The notes: a model not told the origin generated them from the letters alone. A stretch of 11,641 nucleotides of DNA from Fusobacterium sp. (GCA_018457305.1 JAGYHM010000035.1:1-11641); one strand, 5' to 3'. Positions 1 through 6,735 are shown, counted from the first letter of the stretch. Translations and numbers: made by a program.

Positions 1-2
1 TG

Positions 3-1565
3 TCTGTTCTACCTAGCACAAAAGAAAATTTAAGACATATATTTTTAGGAGATTTTTCAACTCAATTTTATTTTTATATGCTTATGGTTTGTGGATTCTT
101 CAGAGGAGTTTTACATTACTTAGAACAATATTGTAACCATCACATAGCCTTTCATGTTTTGGCAGAAATTAGAGTAAAATTATTTTCTAAAATTAGAGAA
201 CTTGCTCCTACTAAAATGGAGGGAGAAAATCAAGGAGATTTTGTTTCAATGCTAACAGCTGACATAGAACTTTTAGAAGTTTTTTATGCTCACACTGTTT
301 CTCCAATAATTATAGCCTTTTTAACAAGTGTAGTTTTATTTATTTATTATTTTAAATTAAATGTTGCCTATGCTTTCTATGGACTTATCGGACAAATTTT
401 TATTGGAATAATTGTTCCTTATTTTGCTTCAAAAAAAGCAAGTAAAGATGGAATGGAAACAAGAAATAAATTTGGGAAATTAAATAATGAATTTTTAGAT
501 AATTTAAGAGGATTGAGAGAAGTTATACAATTTGGTCAAGGAAATAGAATGGCTAAAAAAATAGAGGACATTACTCTATCTCTTGGAGAAAATCAAAAAG
601 ATTTAAGAAAGAAAATGGCAGAGGTTCAAATGTGGACAGATGCAACTATAATGATAGTTTCAGTTGGGCAATTATTTTTGAGTATGTATTTAATAAGCAA
701 AAATTTAGTTTCAATTGAGGTAAGTATATTGGCAGGAATGTTGTTGATAGGCTCTTTTGCTCCTTATATAAATTTAGCAAATTTAGGAAATATTTTATCT
801 CAAACTTTTGCTTGTGGAGAGAGAGTTTTATCTTTACTTGAAGAAGAAGCACCTATTATAGATAAAAAAGAAAGTTCAAATTTAGATTTAAAAGAGGATT
901 TAGGAATAGAAATTAAAAATTTATCTTTTGGCTATGAAGAAAATAAAGATATTTTAAAAGATATTAACTTAAATATAGGAAAAGGTAAACTTATAGGAAT
1001 ACAAGGAGAAAGTGGCTGTGGAAAATCTACATTACTTAAATTGATAATGAGATTTTGGGATACAAAAACTGGTGAAATAAATTTAATGGGGGAAAATACA
1101 AAAAATTATTCTCTTTCAGAGCTTAGAGAAAAATTTAATTATATGACTCAAAGCACAAGTTTATTTATAGGAAATATCAGAGATAATTTATTAGTTGCAA
1201 AACCAGATGCGACTGATGAAGAAATTTATGAATCTTTAAAGAAGGCTTCACTTTATGATTATGTAATGTCTTTACCTGAAAAATTAGATAGTGTTGTTGA
1301 AGAAGGGGGAAAGAATTTTTCTGGTGGAGAAAGACAAAGAATTGGACTTGCTCGTTCGTTCTTGGCTAACAGAGATTTATTTTTATTAGATGAGCCTACA
1401 TCTAATTTAGATATATTGAATGAGGCTATAATTTTAAAATCATTGGTTCAAGAAATAAAAAATAGTGAAAAAAACAAAACTGTAATTTTAGTTTCACATA
1501 GAGAGTCAACTCTTTCAATTTGTGATAAAATATTTAAAATGGAAAATGGGGTAATAATAAATTAA
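3..1565 (+). CDS. CydC-like ABC exporter, fused permease/ATPase, 5' end missing
   Basis: This is an inner-membrane half-transporter with a permease domain followed by an ATPase. The reading frame is open to the left edge, so 520 residues are visible and roughly the first 40-60 of a usual 550-580 residue subunit are missing. The ATG at position 78 is internal. Numbering from the first full codon, the permease occupies about residues 1-280. The ATPase shows Walker A GESGCGKST at 335-343, the signature FSGGERQ at 439-445, Walker B with LLDEPTSNLD (Asp463, Glu464) and the switch histidine in VSHRES (His499). The ACGERVLSLLEEE segment linking the two domains resembles CydC of the CydDC cysteine/glutathione exporter, but general lipid or drug exporters share the same fold. 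The substrate is therefore inferred, and the expected CydD-like partner would lie off the left edge. Bases 639-693 recur at the right end of the window. Confidence 0.85.
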   Translation, partial: SVLPSTKENLRHIFLGDFSTQFYFYMLMVCGFFRGVLHYLEQYCNHHIAFHVLAEIRVKLFSKIRELAPTKMEGENQGDFVSMLTADIELLEVFYAHTVSPIIIAFLTSVVLFIYYFKLNVAYAFYGLIGQIFIGIIVPYFASKKASKDGMETRNKFGKLNNEFLDNLRGLREVIQFGQGNRMAKKIEDITLSLGENQKDLRKKMAEVQMWTDATIMIVSVGQLFLSMYLISKNLVSIEVSILAGMLLIGSFAPYINLANLGNILSQTFACGERVLSLLEEEAPIIDKKESSNLDLKEDLGIEIKNLSFGYEENKDILKDINLNIGKGKLIGIQGESGCGKSTLLKLIMRFWDTKTGEINLMGENTKNYSLSELREKFNYMTQSTSLFIGNIRDNLLVAKPDATDEEIYESLKKASLYDYVMSLPEKLDSVVEEGGKNFSGGERQRIGLARSFLANRDLFLLDEPTSNLDILNEAIILKSLVQEIKNSEKNKTVILVSHRESTLSICDKIFKMENGVIIN

Positions 1566-1572
1566 ATTTTTA

Positions 1573-1642
1573 ATGGGGGGCGACAGCGTCAGCTTTGCTG
1601 ACTGTCGCCCTTTGGGTCGGGGCTTCGCCCCGACACCCCAAA
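1573..1642. repeat. GC-rich double palindrome, REP-like intergenic element
   Basis: Two strong hairpins stand in otherwise very AT-rich DNA, 8 nt after the transporter stop codon. Hairpin 1 pairs GGGCGACA (1578-1585) with TGTCGCCC (1603-1610) and, inside a 2-nt GC bulge, GTCAGC (1588-1593) with GCTGAC (1597-1602) around a TTT loop. Hairpin 2 pairs GTCGGGGC (1616-1623) with GCCCCGAC (1627-1634) around TTC, and TTTGG (1611-1615) can extend it with CCAAA (1638-1642). No T-run follows, so neither is a canonical intrinsic terminator, although both could protect the 3' end of the transporter mRNA. Base composition and position suggest a dispersed repeat; copy number cannot be seen from one window. 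Confidence 0.6.
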
Positions 1643-1675
1643 TATAAATAATTAGTGTATTTTATTTGTGGAGTT

Positions 1676-1730
1676 GGACGGCACCGCCGTCCCTACCCCG
1701 CAAGTGAGCGTAAGCGAGCGTAGGCGAACA
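1676..1730. repeat. GC-rich hairpin followed by a short 10-nt tandem repeat
   Basis: A perfect 7-bp stem, GGACGGC (1676-1682) with GCCGTCC (1686-1692), closes an ACC loop. About 10 nt later come two near-identical 10-nt units, AGTGAGCGTA (1703-1712) and AGCGAGCGTA (1713-1722), then a decayed third unit beginning GGCGAAC. The composition is unlike the genes on either side and matches that of the double palindrome about 35 nt upstream, so the two blocks may be parts of one composite element. It ends about 18 nt before the flavodoxin Shine-Dalgarno and could affect that gene's 5' untranslated region. No function can be assigned from sequence. Confidence 0.5.
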
Positions 1731-1761
1731 AAAATAAATTAAATTTTAGGAGGAAAGGAAT

Positions 1762-2268
1762 ATGAAAACTTTAATAATTTATTCATCTTTAACAGGGAAT
1801 ACTAAATTGGTTTGTGAGAAGGCATTTGAATATCTAAATGGAGAAAAAGAAATTTTTGCAGTGGAGCAAAAAAAAGAAATAAATTTTGATGAATTTGATA
1901 ATGTAATTGTTGGGACTTGGGTGGACAGAGGAACGGCAGATGCAAAGGCTAGAAAATTTATATCTGAACTAGCAGATAAAAATGTATATTTTATTGCAAC
2001 TTTGGGAGCAGCAGTTGATTCAGACCATGGAAAAAAATGTATAAAAAACATTTCTGCTTTATGCTCAAAGAGAAATAATTTTGTAGATGGAATTTTAGCA
2101 AGAGGAAAAGTTTCAGATGATTTGAAGAAAAAAATTCATGCTTTCCCTTTGAATATTATTCATAAATTTGTACCAAATATTAAAAAAATTGTAATTGAAG
2201 CAGAGCCTCATCCAAATGAAGAAGATTTTGCAAGAGTAAAAGACTTTATTGATAGAAATTTTAATTAG
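1762..2268 (+). CDS. Flavodoxin-domain protein
   Basis: This is a 168-residue soluble protein, probably an FMN-binding electron carrier or the flavodoxin subunit of a redox enzyme. It opens with a beta strand and an FMN phosphate loop, LIIYSSLTGNTK (residues 4-15), as in flavodoxins. The second loop region GTWVDRGTAD (51-60), the strand ending ATLGA (79-83) and the following DSDHGKKC segment (86-93) look like the Flavodoxin_3 type more than classical long- or short-chain flavodoxins. BilS of bilirubin reduction belongs to that general type, but no partner reductase is present, so that role is not claimed. The start is well supported by AGGAGG at 1748-1753, 8 nt upstream. It follows the GC-rich repeat block and ends before a bidirectional terminator. 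The exact substrate or partner is unknown. Confidence 0.8.
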   Translation: MKTLIIYSSLTGNTKLVCEKAFEYLNGEKEIFAVEQKKEINFDEFDNVIVGTWVDRGTADAKARKFISELADKNVYFIATLGAAVDSDHGKKCIKNISALCSKRNNFVDGILARGKVSDDLKKKIHAFPLNIIHKFVPNIKKIVIEAEPHPNEEDFARVKDFIDRNFN

Positions 2269-2292
2269 TATACAAAATTATATATAAAAGAG

Positions 2293-2329
2293 AAAATGAG
2301 GTAAATATTTCACTATTATACCTCATTTT
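2293..2329. terminator. Bidirectional intrinsic terminator between convergent genes
   Basis: An 11-bp stem, AAAATGAGGTA (2293-2303) with TACCTCATTTT (2319-2329), encloses a 15-nt AT-rich loop. On the plus strand the T-run TTTTTAATTTTTT follows, ending the flavodoxin transcript. On the minus strand the stem is followed by TTTTCTCTTTT, serving the convergent operon whose last stop is at 2344. Confidence 0.8.
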
Positions 2330-2343
2330 TAATTTTTTATAGT

Positions 2344-2823
2344 TTAAAAGTTATATTGTTGTAATGCTTCGGCTTGAGCTTTTTTAAGTGCAGGAGCACT
2401 ATATACTTCTTCATACAATTGAAACCAATTTTGATCTGAACCAACAGCATGTTTAGCTAGTATTTCCTCAACCACTATTGAAATTTTATTTCCATTTTGT
2501 TTTATAGGAAAGTAAAAATCACTATATTCAGCAGAAGCACAAACAATAACTCCATCATCATCTTCTTGGACAATTTTCCATTTTATATCTTTGGGATTTA
2601 TACTGTTATTGTAATAATCTAATATAAGAATTTCAGGAGTAATAAAAGATTTATCTCCTAGAATATCGATTCCTATTCTCATATTTTTCATAGTTTTTAT
2701 AATTATAGTATTATCACGATAGTAAGCATTTTTTATACCTTTTAAACTTAAAGCATTTAGTTCTTTTGATGAGAAGAAAAAGAATGAAAATAAAATAAAT
2801 AAAATACTAATTTTTTTATGCAT
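2344..2823 (-). CDS. Putative exported protein of unknown function
   Basis: I do not recognise this 159-residue protein. It begins with a typical signal peptide: basic start MHKK, hydrophobic core ISILFILFSFFFF (residues 5-17), then a polar stretch. Cleavage is likely near residue 24 or 26, around NALS. No lipobox cysteine is present, so it should be released to the periplasm or outside rather than lipidated. The mature part, about 133 residues, looks like alternating beta strands (for example NTIIIKTMKNMRIGIDIL at 38-55) and ends in a short Ala/Gln-rich helix. Only Cys95 is available. The start is supported by AAGGAGA at 2831-2837. The gap to the upstream membrane-protein gene is only 17 nt, so the two are co-transcribed and perhaps translationally coupled. 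It ends facing the flavodoxin gene across a shared terminator. Confidence 0.65.
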   Translation of the reverse strand: MHKKISILFILFSFFFFSSKELNALSLKGIKNAYYRDNTIIIKTMKNMRIGIDILGDKSFITPEILILDYYNNSINPKDIKWKIVQEDDDGVIVCASAEYSDFYFPIKQNGNKISIVVEEILAKHAVGSDQNWFQLYEEVYSAPALKKAQAEALQQYNF

Positions 2824-2840
2824 AACTATTTCTCCTTTTT

Positions 2841-3362
2841 TTATTTATCTTCTTTTGGTTTTTCAAAAGCTCTTAATCTAAATTGTAAAACTGGTAAAGC
2901 TCCTTTCCAATAAGGAATTTCTTCATCAATTCTAAGTTGTATAAATGGTAAACAACCACATAATTTGTAAATAGGGTGAGTAACTAATAATTTGTTCATA
3001 TTTTTTTGAATTGACTTTTCAAGAGCTTCCATTTTAGAAGGTTTAATTTCCTTATCAAGTTTAATTTTTCCATCTTTATACAGTTTAAATCTTTCTATTT
3101 TTTCTAAAAGTAAGTTAAATTGTTCTTCATAAAAGTTAGCATCCCATTTGGGTTTTATTAGTCTGTGATAAAATTCCCAGGCCAAAAAACATCCTCCAAT
3201 AACAAGACCGATACCTCCTGCATAAAATCCTAACAATAAATAGAATAATGAAACTACCACACATATTATATTTCCAAGTTTTCCATATCTTTGTTTATGG
3301 TAAGTTTCTAATAATTCTCTTTTTAATTCTTCAGTTGGAATAGCCAATATATCTTTTTTCAT
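2841..3362 (-). CDS. Small membrane protein of unknown function
   Basis: This 173-residue protein is not recognised. A basic, amphipathic N-terminus of about 29 residues precedes a hydrophobic region (about residues 30-65) long enough for a two-helix hairpin with a GG turn near 49-50. The remaining 105 or so residues are charged, with a predicted helical part (76-125) and a compact end containing a CGC pair (135-137). With two membrane passes, both soluble ends would sit on the same side, probably the cytoplasm. The start is well supported by AAAGGAGGTG at 3368-3377, immediately upstream. It is the first gene of a two-gene operon with the exported protein 17 nt downstream. That pairing hints at a shared envelope function, but no activity can be named. 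Confidence 0.65.
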   Translation of the reverse strand: MKKDILAIPTEELKRELLETYHKQRYGKLGNIICVVVSLFYLLLGFYAGGIGLVIGGCFLAWEFYHRLIKPKWDANFYEEQFNLLLEKIERFKLYKDGKIKLDKEIKPSKMEALEKSIQKNMNKLLVTHPIYKLCGCLPFIQLRIDEEIPYWKGALPVLQFRLRAFEKPKEDK

Positions 3363-3406
3363 TTTTACACCTCCTTTATTTTTATTTCACCTTGTAAGAT
3401 ATAAAA

Positions 3407-3433
3407 AGTGTACCATTTTTTTTTTTTTGTAAA
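3407..3433 (-). promoter_or_regulatory. Candidate promoter with a homopolymer spacer
   Basis: Read on the minus strand, TTTACA (3433-3428) is followed after 15 nt by the extended -10 element TGGTACACT, whose hexamer TACACT lies at 3412-3407. Most of the spacer is one A-run, seen as 13 consecutive T on the plus strand at 3416-3428 and overlapping the last -35 base. It sits about 30 nt above the Shine-Dalgarno of the membrane/exported operon. The spacer is short, but the TG extension would help. The call rests on motif match only. Confidence 0.4.
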
Positions 3434-3474
3434 GTTATTTTACAAAATCTTAGATTAAAAGTTAATAAAAAATT

Positions 3475-3530
3475 AAATAATTAAAAACTGGCATTGTAAA
3501 AGTTAAAGTTTTAACTTACCAATACCAGTT
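3475..3530 (-). terminator. Intrinsic terminator of the M32 carboxypeptidase gene
   Basis: A long, slightly imperfect stem pairs AACTGG (3486-3491) with CCAGTT (3525-3530), ATTG with CAAT-type bases next to it, and AAGTTAAA (3500-3507) with TTTAACTT (3510-3517) at the tip. In the minus direction it is followed by TTTTTAATTATTTAATTTTTT-like sequence. It lies 18 nt past the M32 stop codon. Confidence 0.75.
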
Positions 3531-3547
3531 AGTATTATATCTATTCT

Positions 3548-5056
3548 TTATAAATCATAAATTTTAGAATATTTTTCTTTTAAATATTCAATATAGTATT
3601 TTGGATTTAAGTCCTCACCTGTAATTGCTTTTATAATTTCTGGTGTATCTTTAAGTCTTCCGTACTTGTGAATTTTTTCTTCCAACCATTTTATAATTTT
3701 AGAAAGTTCTTTGTTTTCTAAAATTTTATCTATATCTAAATCTTTTTTCATAGCATTATAAATTTGAACTGAATAAGCATTTCCTATTGCATAAGATGGG
3801 AAATATCCTACAAGTCCACAATACCAGTGGACATCTTGCATAAGTCCAAGAGAATCATTTTCAGGAACGATACCTAAATATTCTTTCATTTTTTCATTCC
3901 AAATTTTAGGTAAGTCTTCTAAATTTATTTCTTCGGTAAAAATCATTTTTTCAAGTTCGTATCTTAACATAATGTGTAAAGAATATGTAAGCTCATCTGC
4001 CTCAACTCTTATAAGTCCAGTTTCAACTTTATTGATAGCCTTATAAAATTCTTCAAATTCTATATTTTCTAAAAATTTATAATATTTTTTCGCCTCTGGG
4101 AAAAGTCCCTTCCAAAAAGCCTTACTTCTTCCAATAATATTTTCCATAAATCTTGATTGAGATTCATGTAGCCCCATACTTCCACCAGAGCCTAAAAGAG
4201 TATCTATAAGTTCATCAGCAGTTTGTTGCTCATAAATTCCGTGTCCTGCTTCGTGAATAACAGAAAAAACAGTTGAGAATGGTAAGTCTAAAATATTTTT
4301 TGTGGTTATTCTAACATCATTTTTATTTAAGTTTAGTGTGAAAGGGTGCTCACTTAAATCTAAAAGTCCTCTATCAAAATCAAAACCTAAATAACTTGCA
4401 ATAAATTTTCCAAATTCTAACTGAATATTTTTATCAACTCCAACATTTAAAATATTTTTTTCATTATTTTTTTTGGCTTGAATTTTTTTTAATAGTGGAA
4501 CAATTTCTTTTTTTAACTCAGAGAAAAATATATCTAGTTTTTCAGTTGTCATTCCTTTTTCATAATCGTTTAATAAAACATCATATAAATTTTTTTCATT
4601 TTTTCTTCTGTAATTAGCAAATTTTTTGTTATAATAAAATATTTTTTCAAAACCGTCTTTTATAATAGAAAAATCTTTTTTTTCTTTGGCTTCTTCCCAA
4701 ATTCCTTGATTGATAGCTGTAATTTTTGAATATTCTTCATATTCATCAGCAGGGATTTTTTTCATTTTTTCAATATCTTCTTTTAAAATTTCAATTTCTT
4801 TTTTTTCAATTTCATTTAAGTTTTTATTTTCTTTATCTAAAAGTTGAACTAAATTTTGAAACTCTTTTGAAGTAAATAACTCATACTCTTTCATACTTAA
4901 TTTTGCACTTAATTCAGATAATAATTTTTGTGCTTTCTTTGGTGTCTTAGTTTCCAAGTCCCAATGAACTAAGGCTAAGTTTGCAGAAAGCATATTTTTT
5001 TCTTTAATAATTTCTCTAAATTTTTTTCTATTTTCCATATATTTTTCTTTCATCAT
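3548..5056 (-). CDS. M32 family metallocarboxypeptidase (Taq type)
   Basis: This is a cytoplasmic zinc carboxypeptidase of family M32, which removes C-terminal residues from peptides with broad specificity. At 502 residues it matches the family's usual 490-510. The zinc site is HEAGH (268-272: His268, catalytic Glu269, His272), and the third ligand is Glu298 in HESQS, at the spacing expected for the family. Other M32 hallmarks are HPF (237-239), DVRIT (247-251), IRVEADELTY (349-358) and the GLMQDVHW segment (404-411). No signal peptide is present. Two adjacent ATG codons are possible: position 5056 is only 4 nt from the GGAGGT at 5061-5066, while the next codon at 5053 has a better 7-nt spacing and may be the true start. 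Expression appears to require read-through of the terminator ending just upstream. A role in peptide catabolism is inferred. Confidence 0.93.
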   Translation of the reverse strand: MMKEKYMENRKKFREIIKEKNMLSANLALVHWDLETKTPKKAQKLLSELSAKLSMKEYELFTSKEFQNLVQLLDKENKNLNEIEKKEIEILKEDIEKMKKIPADEYEEYSKITAINQGIWEEAKEKKDFSIIKDGFEKIFYYNKKFANYRRKNEKNLYDVLLNDYEKGMTTEKLDIFFSELKKEIVPLLKKIQAKKNNEKNILNVGVDKNIQLEFGKFIASYLGFDFDRGLLDLSEHPFTLNLNKNDVRITTKNILDLPFSTVFSVIHEAGHGIYEQQTADELIDTLLGSGGSMGLHESQSRFMENIIGRSKAFWKGLFPEAKKYYKFLENIEFEEFYKAINKVETGLIRVEADELTYSLHIMLRYELEKMIFTEEINLEDLPKIWNEKMKEYLGIVPENDSLGLMQDVHWYCGLVGYFPSYAIGNAYSVQIYNAMKKDLDIDKILENKELSKIIKWLEEKIHKYGRLKDTPEIIKAITGEDLNPKYYIEYLKEKYSKIYDL

Positions 5057-5074
5057 TTATACCTCCATATATAT

Positions 5075-5103
5075 AAAAAGACTAGACAAAATTTCTAGTC
5101 TTT
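5075..5103 (-). terminator. Intrinsic terminator directly before the M32 ribosome binding site
   Basis: A perfect 10-bp stem, AAAGACTAGA with TCTAGTCTTT (5077-5086 and 5094-5103), closes a 7-nt loop. On the minus strand the T-run continues to 5075. Only 8 nt separate it from the GGAGGT at 5061-5066, so a separate promoter for the M32 gene cannot fit downstream. It therefore acts either as an attenuator for M32 or as the 3' end of the small RNA encoded upstream. Confidence 0.8.
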
Positions 5104-5282
5104 ATTTTTGACTTTTAACAGTTGTACACAATCGTACCCTCTGATAAGGATAACAACAAGTCTAAATGTTAGTGTATAGCTCACACTTTTATATATATGT
5201 ATGAACGCATAGCTCAAATTTCTGACCCCAGAGTTTGTTGGGAATAGACATACACCGTCTACAAGGCTCATTTCCTTTCCGG
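5075..5282 (-). ncRNA. Candidate structured RNA: M32 leader/attenuator or free small RNA
   Basis: About 205 nt of visibly less AT-rich, non-coding sequence runs from a good extended -10 promoter to an intrinsic terminator. Local helices include TAGAC/GTCTA (5245-5249 with 5257-5261), AGTGT/ACACT (5171-5175 with 5183-5187), GTAC/GTAC (5124-5127 with 5134-5137), and a closing GACTT/AAGTC (5110-5114 with 5158-5162) stacked on GTTG/CAAC. An alternative long-range fold pairs UUGUA with UACAA and CAACAA with UUGUUG, leaving a large central bubble as in 6S RNA, but I did not find a convincing closing stem. It matches no riboswitch consensus that I know (T-box, SAM, lysine, TPP, FMN, cobalamin, c-di-GMP). 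Its class is unassigned. Confidence 0.55.
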
Positions 5283-5288
5283 TAACTC

Positions 5289-5317
5289 ATTATAACATAT
5301 TTTTAAAAAATAAAGAA
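5289..5317 (-). promoter_or_regulatory. Extended -10 promoter for the structured RNA and M32 gene
   Basis: On the minus strand TGTTATAAT is a perfect TGnTATAAT extended -10, with the hexamer at 5294-5289. The -35 at the 17-nt spacing is weak (TTCTTT, 5317-5312), which is acceptable with a TG extension. Transcription should start near 5282, giving RNA that begins around ACCGGAAAGG. It is the only evident promoter upstream of the M32 gene and lies just past the dac stop codon. Confidence 0.65.
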
Positions 5318-5329
5318 TATATTTGTTTT

Positions 5330-6712
5330 TTATTTTCTAGTTAAAGTGTAATAATTATTTTCGAAAATATTTAATATATCTAAAACAGTTTTATCTCTAG
5401 TTTTATAAGTTTTTCCACCTAAGACCACAACCACAACTCTTTTATTTTTAATTTTACTTGCAACTGTTATATTATATCTAGCTTCTCTATGATAACCAGT
5501 TTTAATTCCATAAACTCCTTTTTTGCCTAGCAAGTGATTTCTATTTCTTAATTTTATAGTCCCATAACGAATAGTTGTATTTTTTATACCAGCTATTTGA
5601 ATATATTGCTTGTATTTTAATGCTTCAATAGATAGTTTGTAAATTGCTCTAGCTGTACCAACATCCATAGGTCTTTTTGTCATTCTTGAAGGTAGTCCTG
5701 CTGGTGTATAATATTTTAAGTCTTTTTGTAAACCTAATTTTCTAACTTTTTTATTCATTAAGCCAACAAATCTTTTTAGACTTCCTCCACCAACAAATTC
5801 TGCAATAGCATAAGTAGCATTATTAGCAGAATAAATAGCAGAAGCTTTTATTAAATCTCTAAGTTTATAAACTTGTCCAGCTCTTAATTTAATTTTACTT
5901 CCACCTTGTCTAGCAGCAAGAGGGCTAATAACAACATTAGAATTTAAAGAGATTTTTTTTGCATGAATAGCATCAAAAGTAACAAGTAATGTCATAACTT
6001 TTGTAACAGAAGCCAATGGGTAAAGTCTATCGGCATTTTTTGAATAATAAATATTTCCATCTAAATCTCCAATTAAACAAGCTCTAAAATTATTTCTTAA
6101 ATTCCAATTGACTTTTTCATTTGTTTTTTTAGAAACTTTTTTTGTAGGAGCTTTTTTGGGAATAATTTTTTTCTTTTTTGGTTGTTCTATTTTTTTGGAT
6201 TTTTCTTTTTGTATGGGAGCTTTCTTTTTAACTTCTTTTGGAGTTTCAATTTTATTAACTTTTGTATTTTCAGTTTCTTTTCTAACTTCATTTTTAATTT
6301 CTTGTTTAGTTATTTTAGTTTCAGGAGCTTTTTCTTCTTCAATAATTTCAATAGGAAAAAGTTTTCCAGAATTATTTTCAAATTCTTGAACTTTAATGTT
6401 ATTTTCATTTTTAATATTATCAAGATTAGAATTTTCAAATTCTATTTTAGTATCTTTTTTTGGTTTGACAGTAACTTTTTTTTGAATTTCATTTTTAGTT
6501 GCTTCTATTTTTTTTTCGTGATTGACTTGTAAATTATATTCTTTTTCTATTCTTTTAAGTTCTTTTGAATTTGAACTGTTATTCAAAATTTCGTTAGAAA
6601 AATTTTCTAGCATTGGAATCTCTCTAAGCTCTGAATTTTCCGAGTAAGAAATTATAGAAAAATTAAGAACTAAAATTAAGAAAAGAATTTTTTTTATAAA
6701 TTTATTAAACAT
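5330..6712 (-). CDS. D-alanyl-D-alanine carboxypeptidase with long charged linker
   Basis: This is an exported penicillin-binding protein of peptidase family S11 that trims the terminal D-Ala from peptidoglycan stem peptides. Residues 1-24 form a signal peptide (basic MFNKFIKK, hydrophobic core, cleavage near SYS/EN). Residues about 25-200 are low-complexity, rich in Lys, Glu, Asn and Pro, and probably disordered. The catalytic domain starts near 203 and carries all three active-site motifs: SVTK (235-238, nucleophile Ser235), SAN (295-297) and KTG (404-406). At 460 residues it is longer than simple family members because of the linker. It lacks an obvious C-terminal amphipathic anchor, though a PBP5-like tail cannot be excluded. 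TAAGGGAG at 6720-6727 supports the start. It lies downstream of pepA on the same strand with a terminator between. The DacA/DacF-type activity is secure from the motifs; the linker's role is inference. Confidence 0.92.
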   Translation of the reverse strand: MFNKFIKKILFLILVLNFSIISYSENSELREIPMLENFSNEILNNSSNSKELKRIEKEYNLQVNHEKKIEATKNEIQKKVTVKPKKDTKIEFENSNLDNIKNENNIKVQEFENNSGKLFPIEIIEEEKAPETKITKQEIKNEVRKETENTKVNKIETPKEVKKKAPIQKEKSKKIEQPKKKKIIPKKAPTKKVSKKTNEKVNWNLRNNFRACLIGDLDGNIYYSKNADRLYPLASVTKVMTLLVTFDAIHAKKISLNSNVVISPLAARQGGSKIKLRAGQVYKLRDLIKASAIYSANNATYAIAEFVGGGSLKRFVGLMNKKVRKLGLQKDLKYYTPAGLPSRMTKRPMDVGTARAIYKLSIEALKYKQYIQIAGIKNTTIRYGTIKLRNRNHLLGKKGVYGIKTGYHREARYNITVASKIKNKRVVVVVLGGKTYKTRDKTVLDILNIFENNYYTLTRK

Positions 6713-6735
6713 TTTTTAACTCCCTTATTAGTAAA

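Noticed and set aside
1573..1647. A 24-codon ORF, ATG at 1573, across the GC-rich double hairpin
   Set aside because: It has no Shine-Dalgarno, uses codons foreign to this genome (CGC, CGG, CCC), and is fully explained by the two palindromes.
5075..5282. T-box leader or another classical riboswitch before the M32 gene
   Set aside because: The T-box antiterminator core (AGGGTGGNACCGCG) and AG/GNUG motifs are absent, and no SAM, TPP, FMN, lysine, cobalamin or c-di-GMP consensus core was found by eye.
5262..5283. Resemblance of CCGGAAAGGAAAUGAGCC to the SRP RNA tip (CCGGAAGGAAGCAGCC)
   Set aside because: The upstream GUCAGG-type partner strand and the apical helix 8 loops are missing, and the segment sits at the 5' end of the transcript instead of mid-molecule.
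6108..6532. Plus-strand Phe-rich ORFs at 6108-6389 and 6182-6532
   Set aside because: They are antisense to the Lys-rich linker of the D-Ala-D-Ala carboxypeptidase. AAA/GAA codons read backwards give Phe/Ser-rich frames, and there are no ribosome binding sites.
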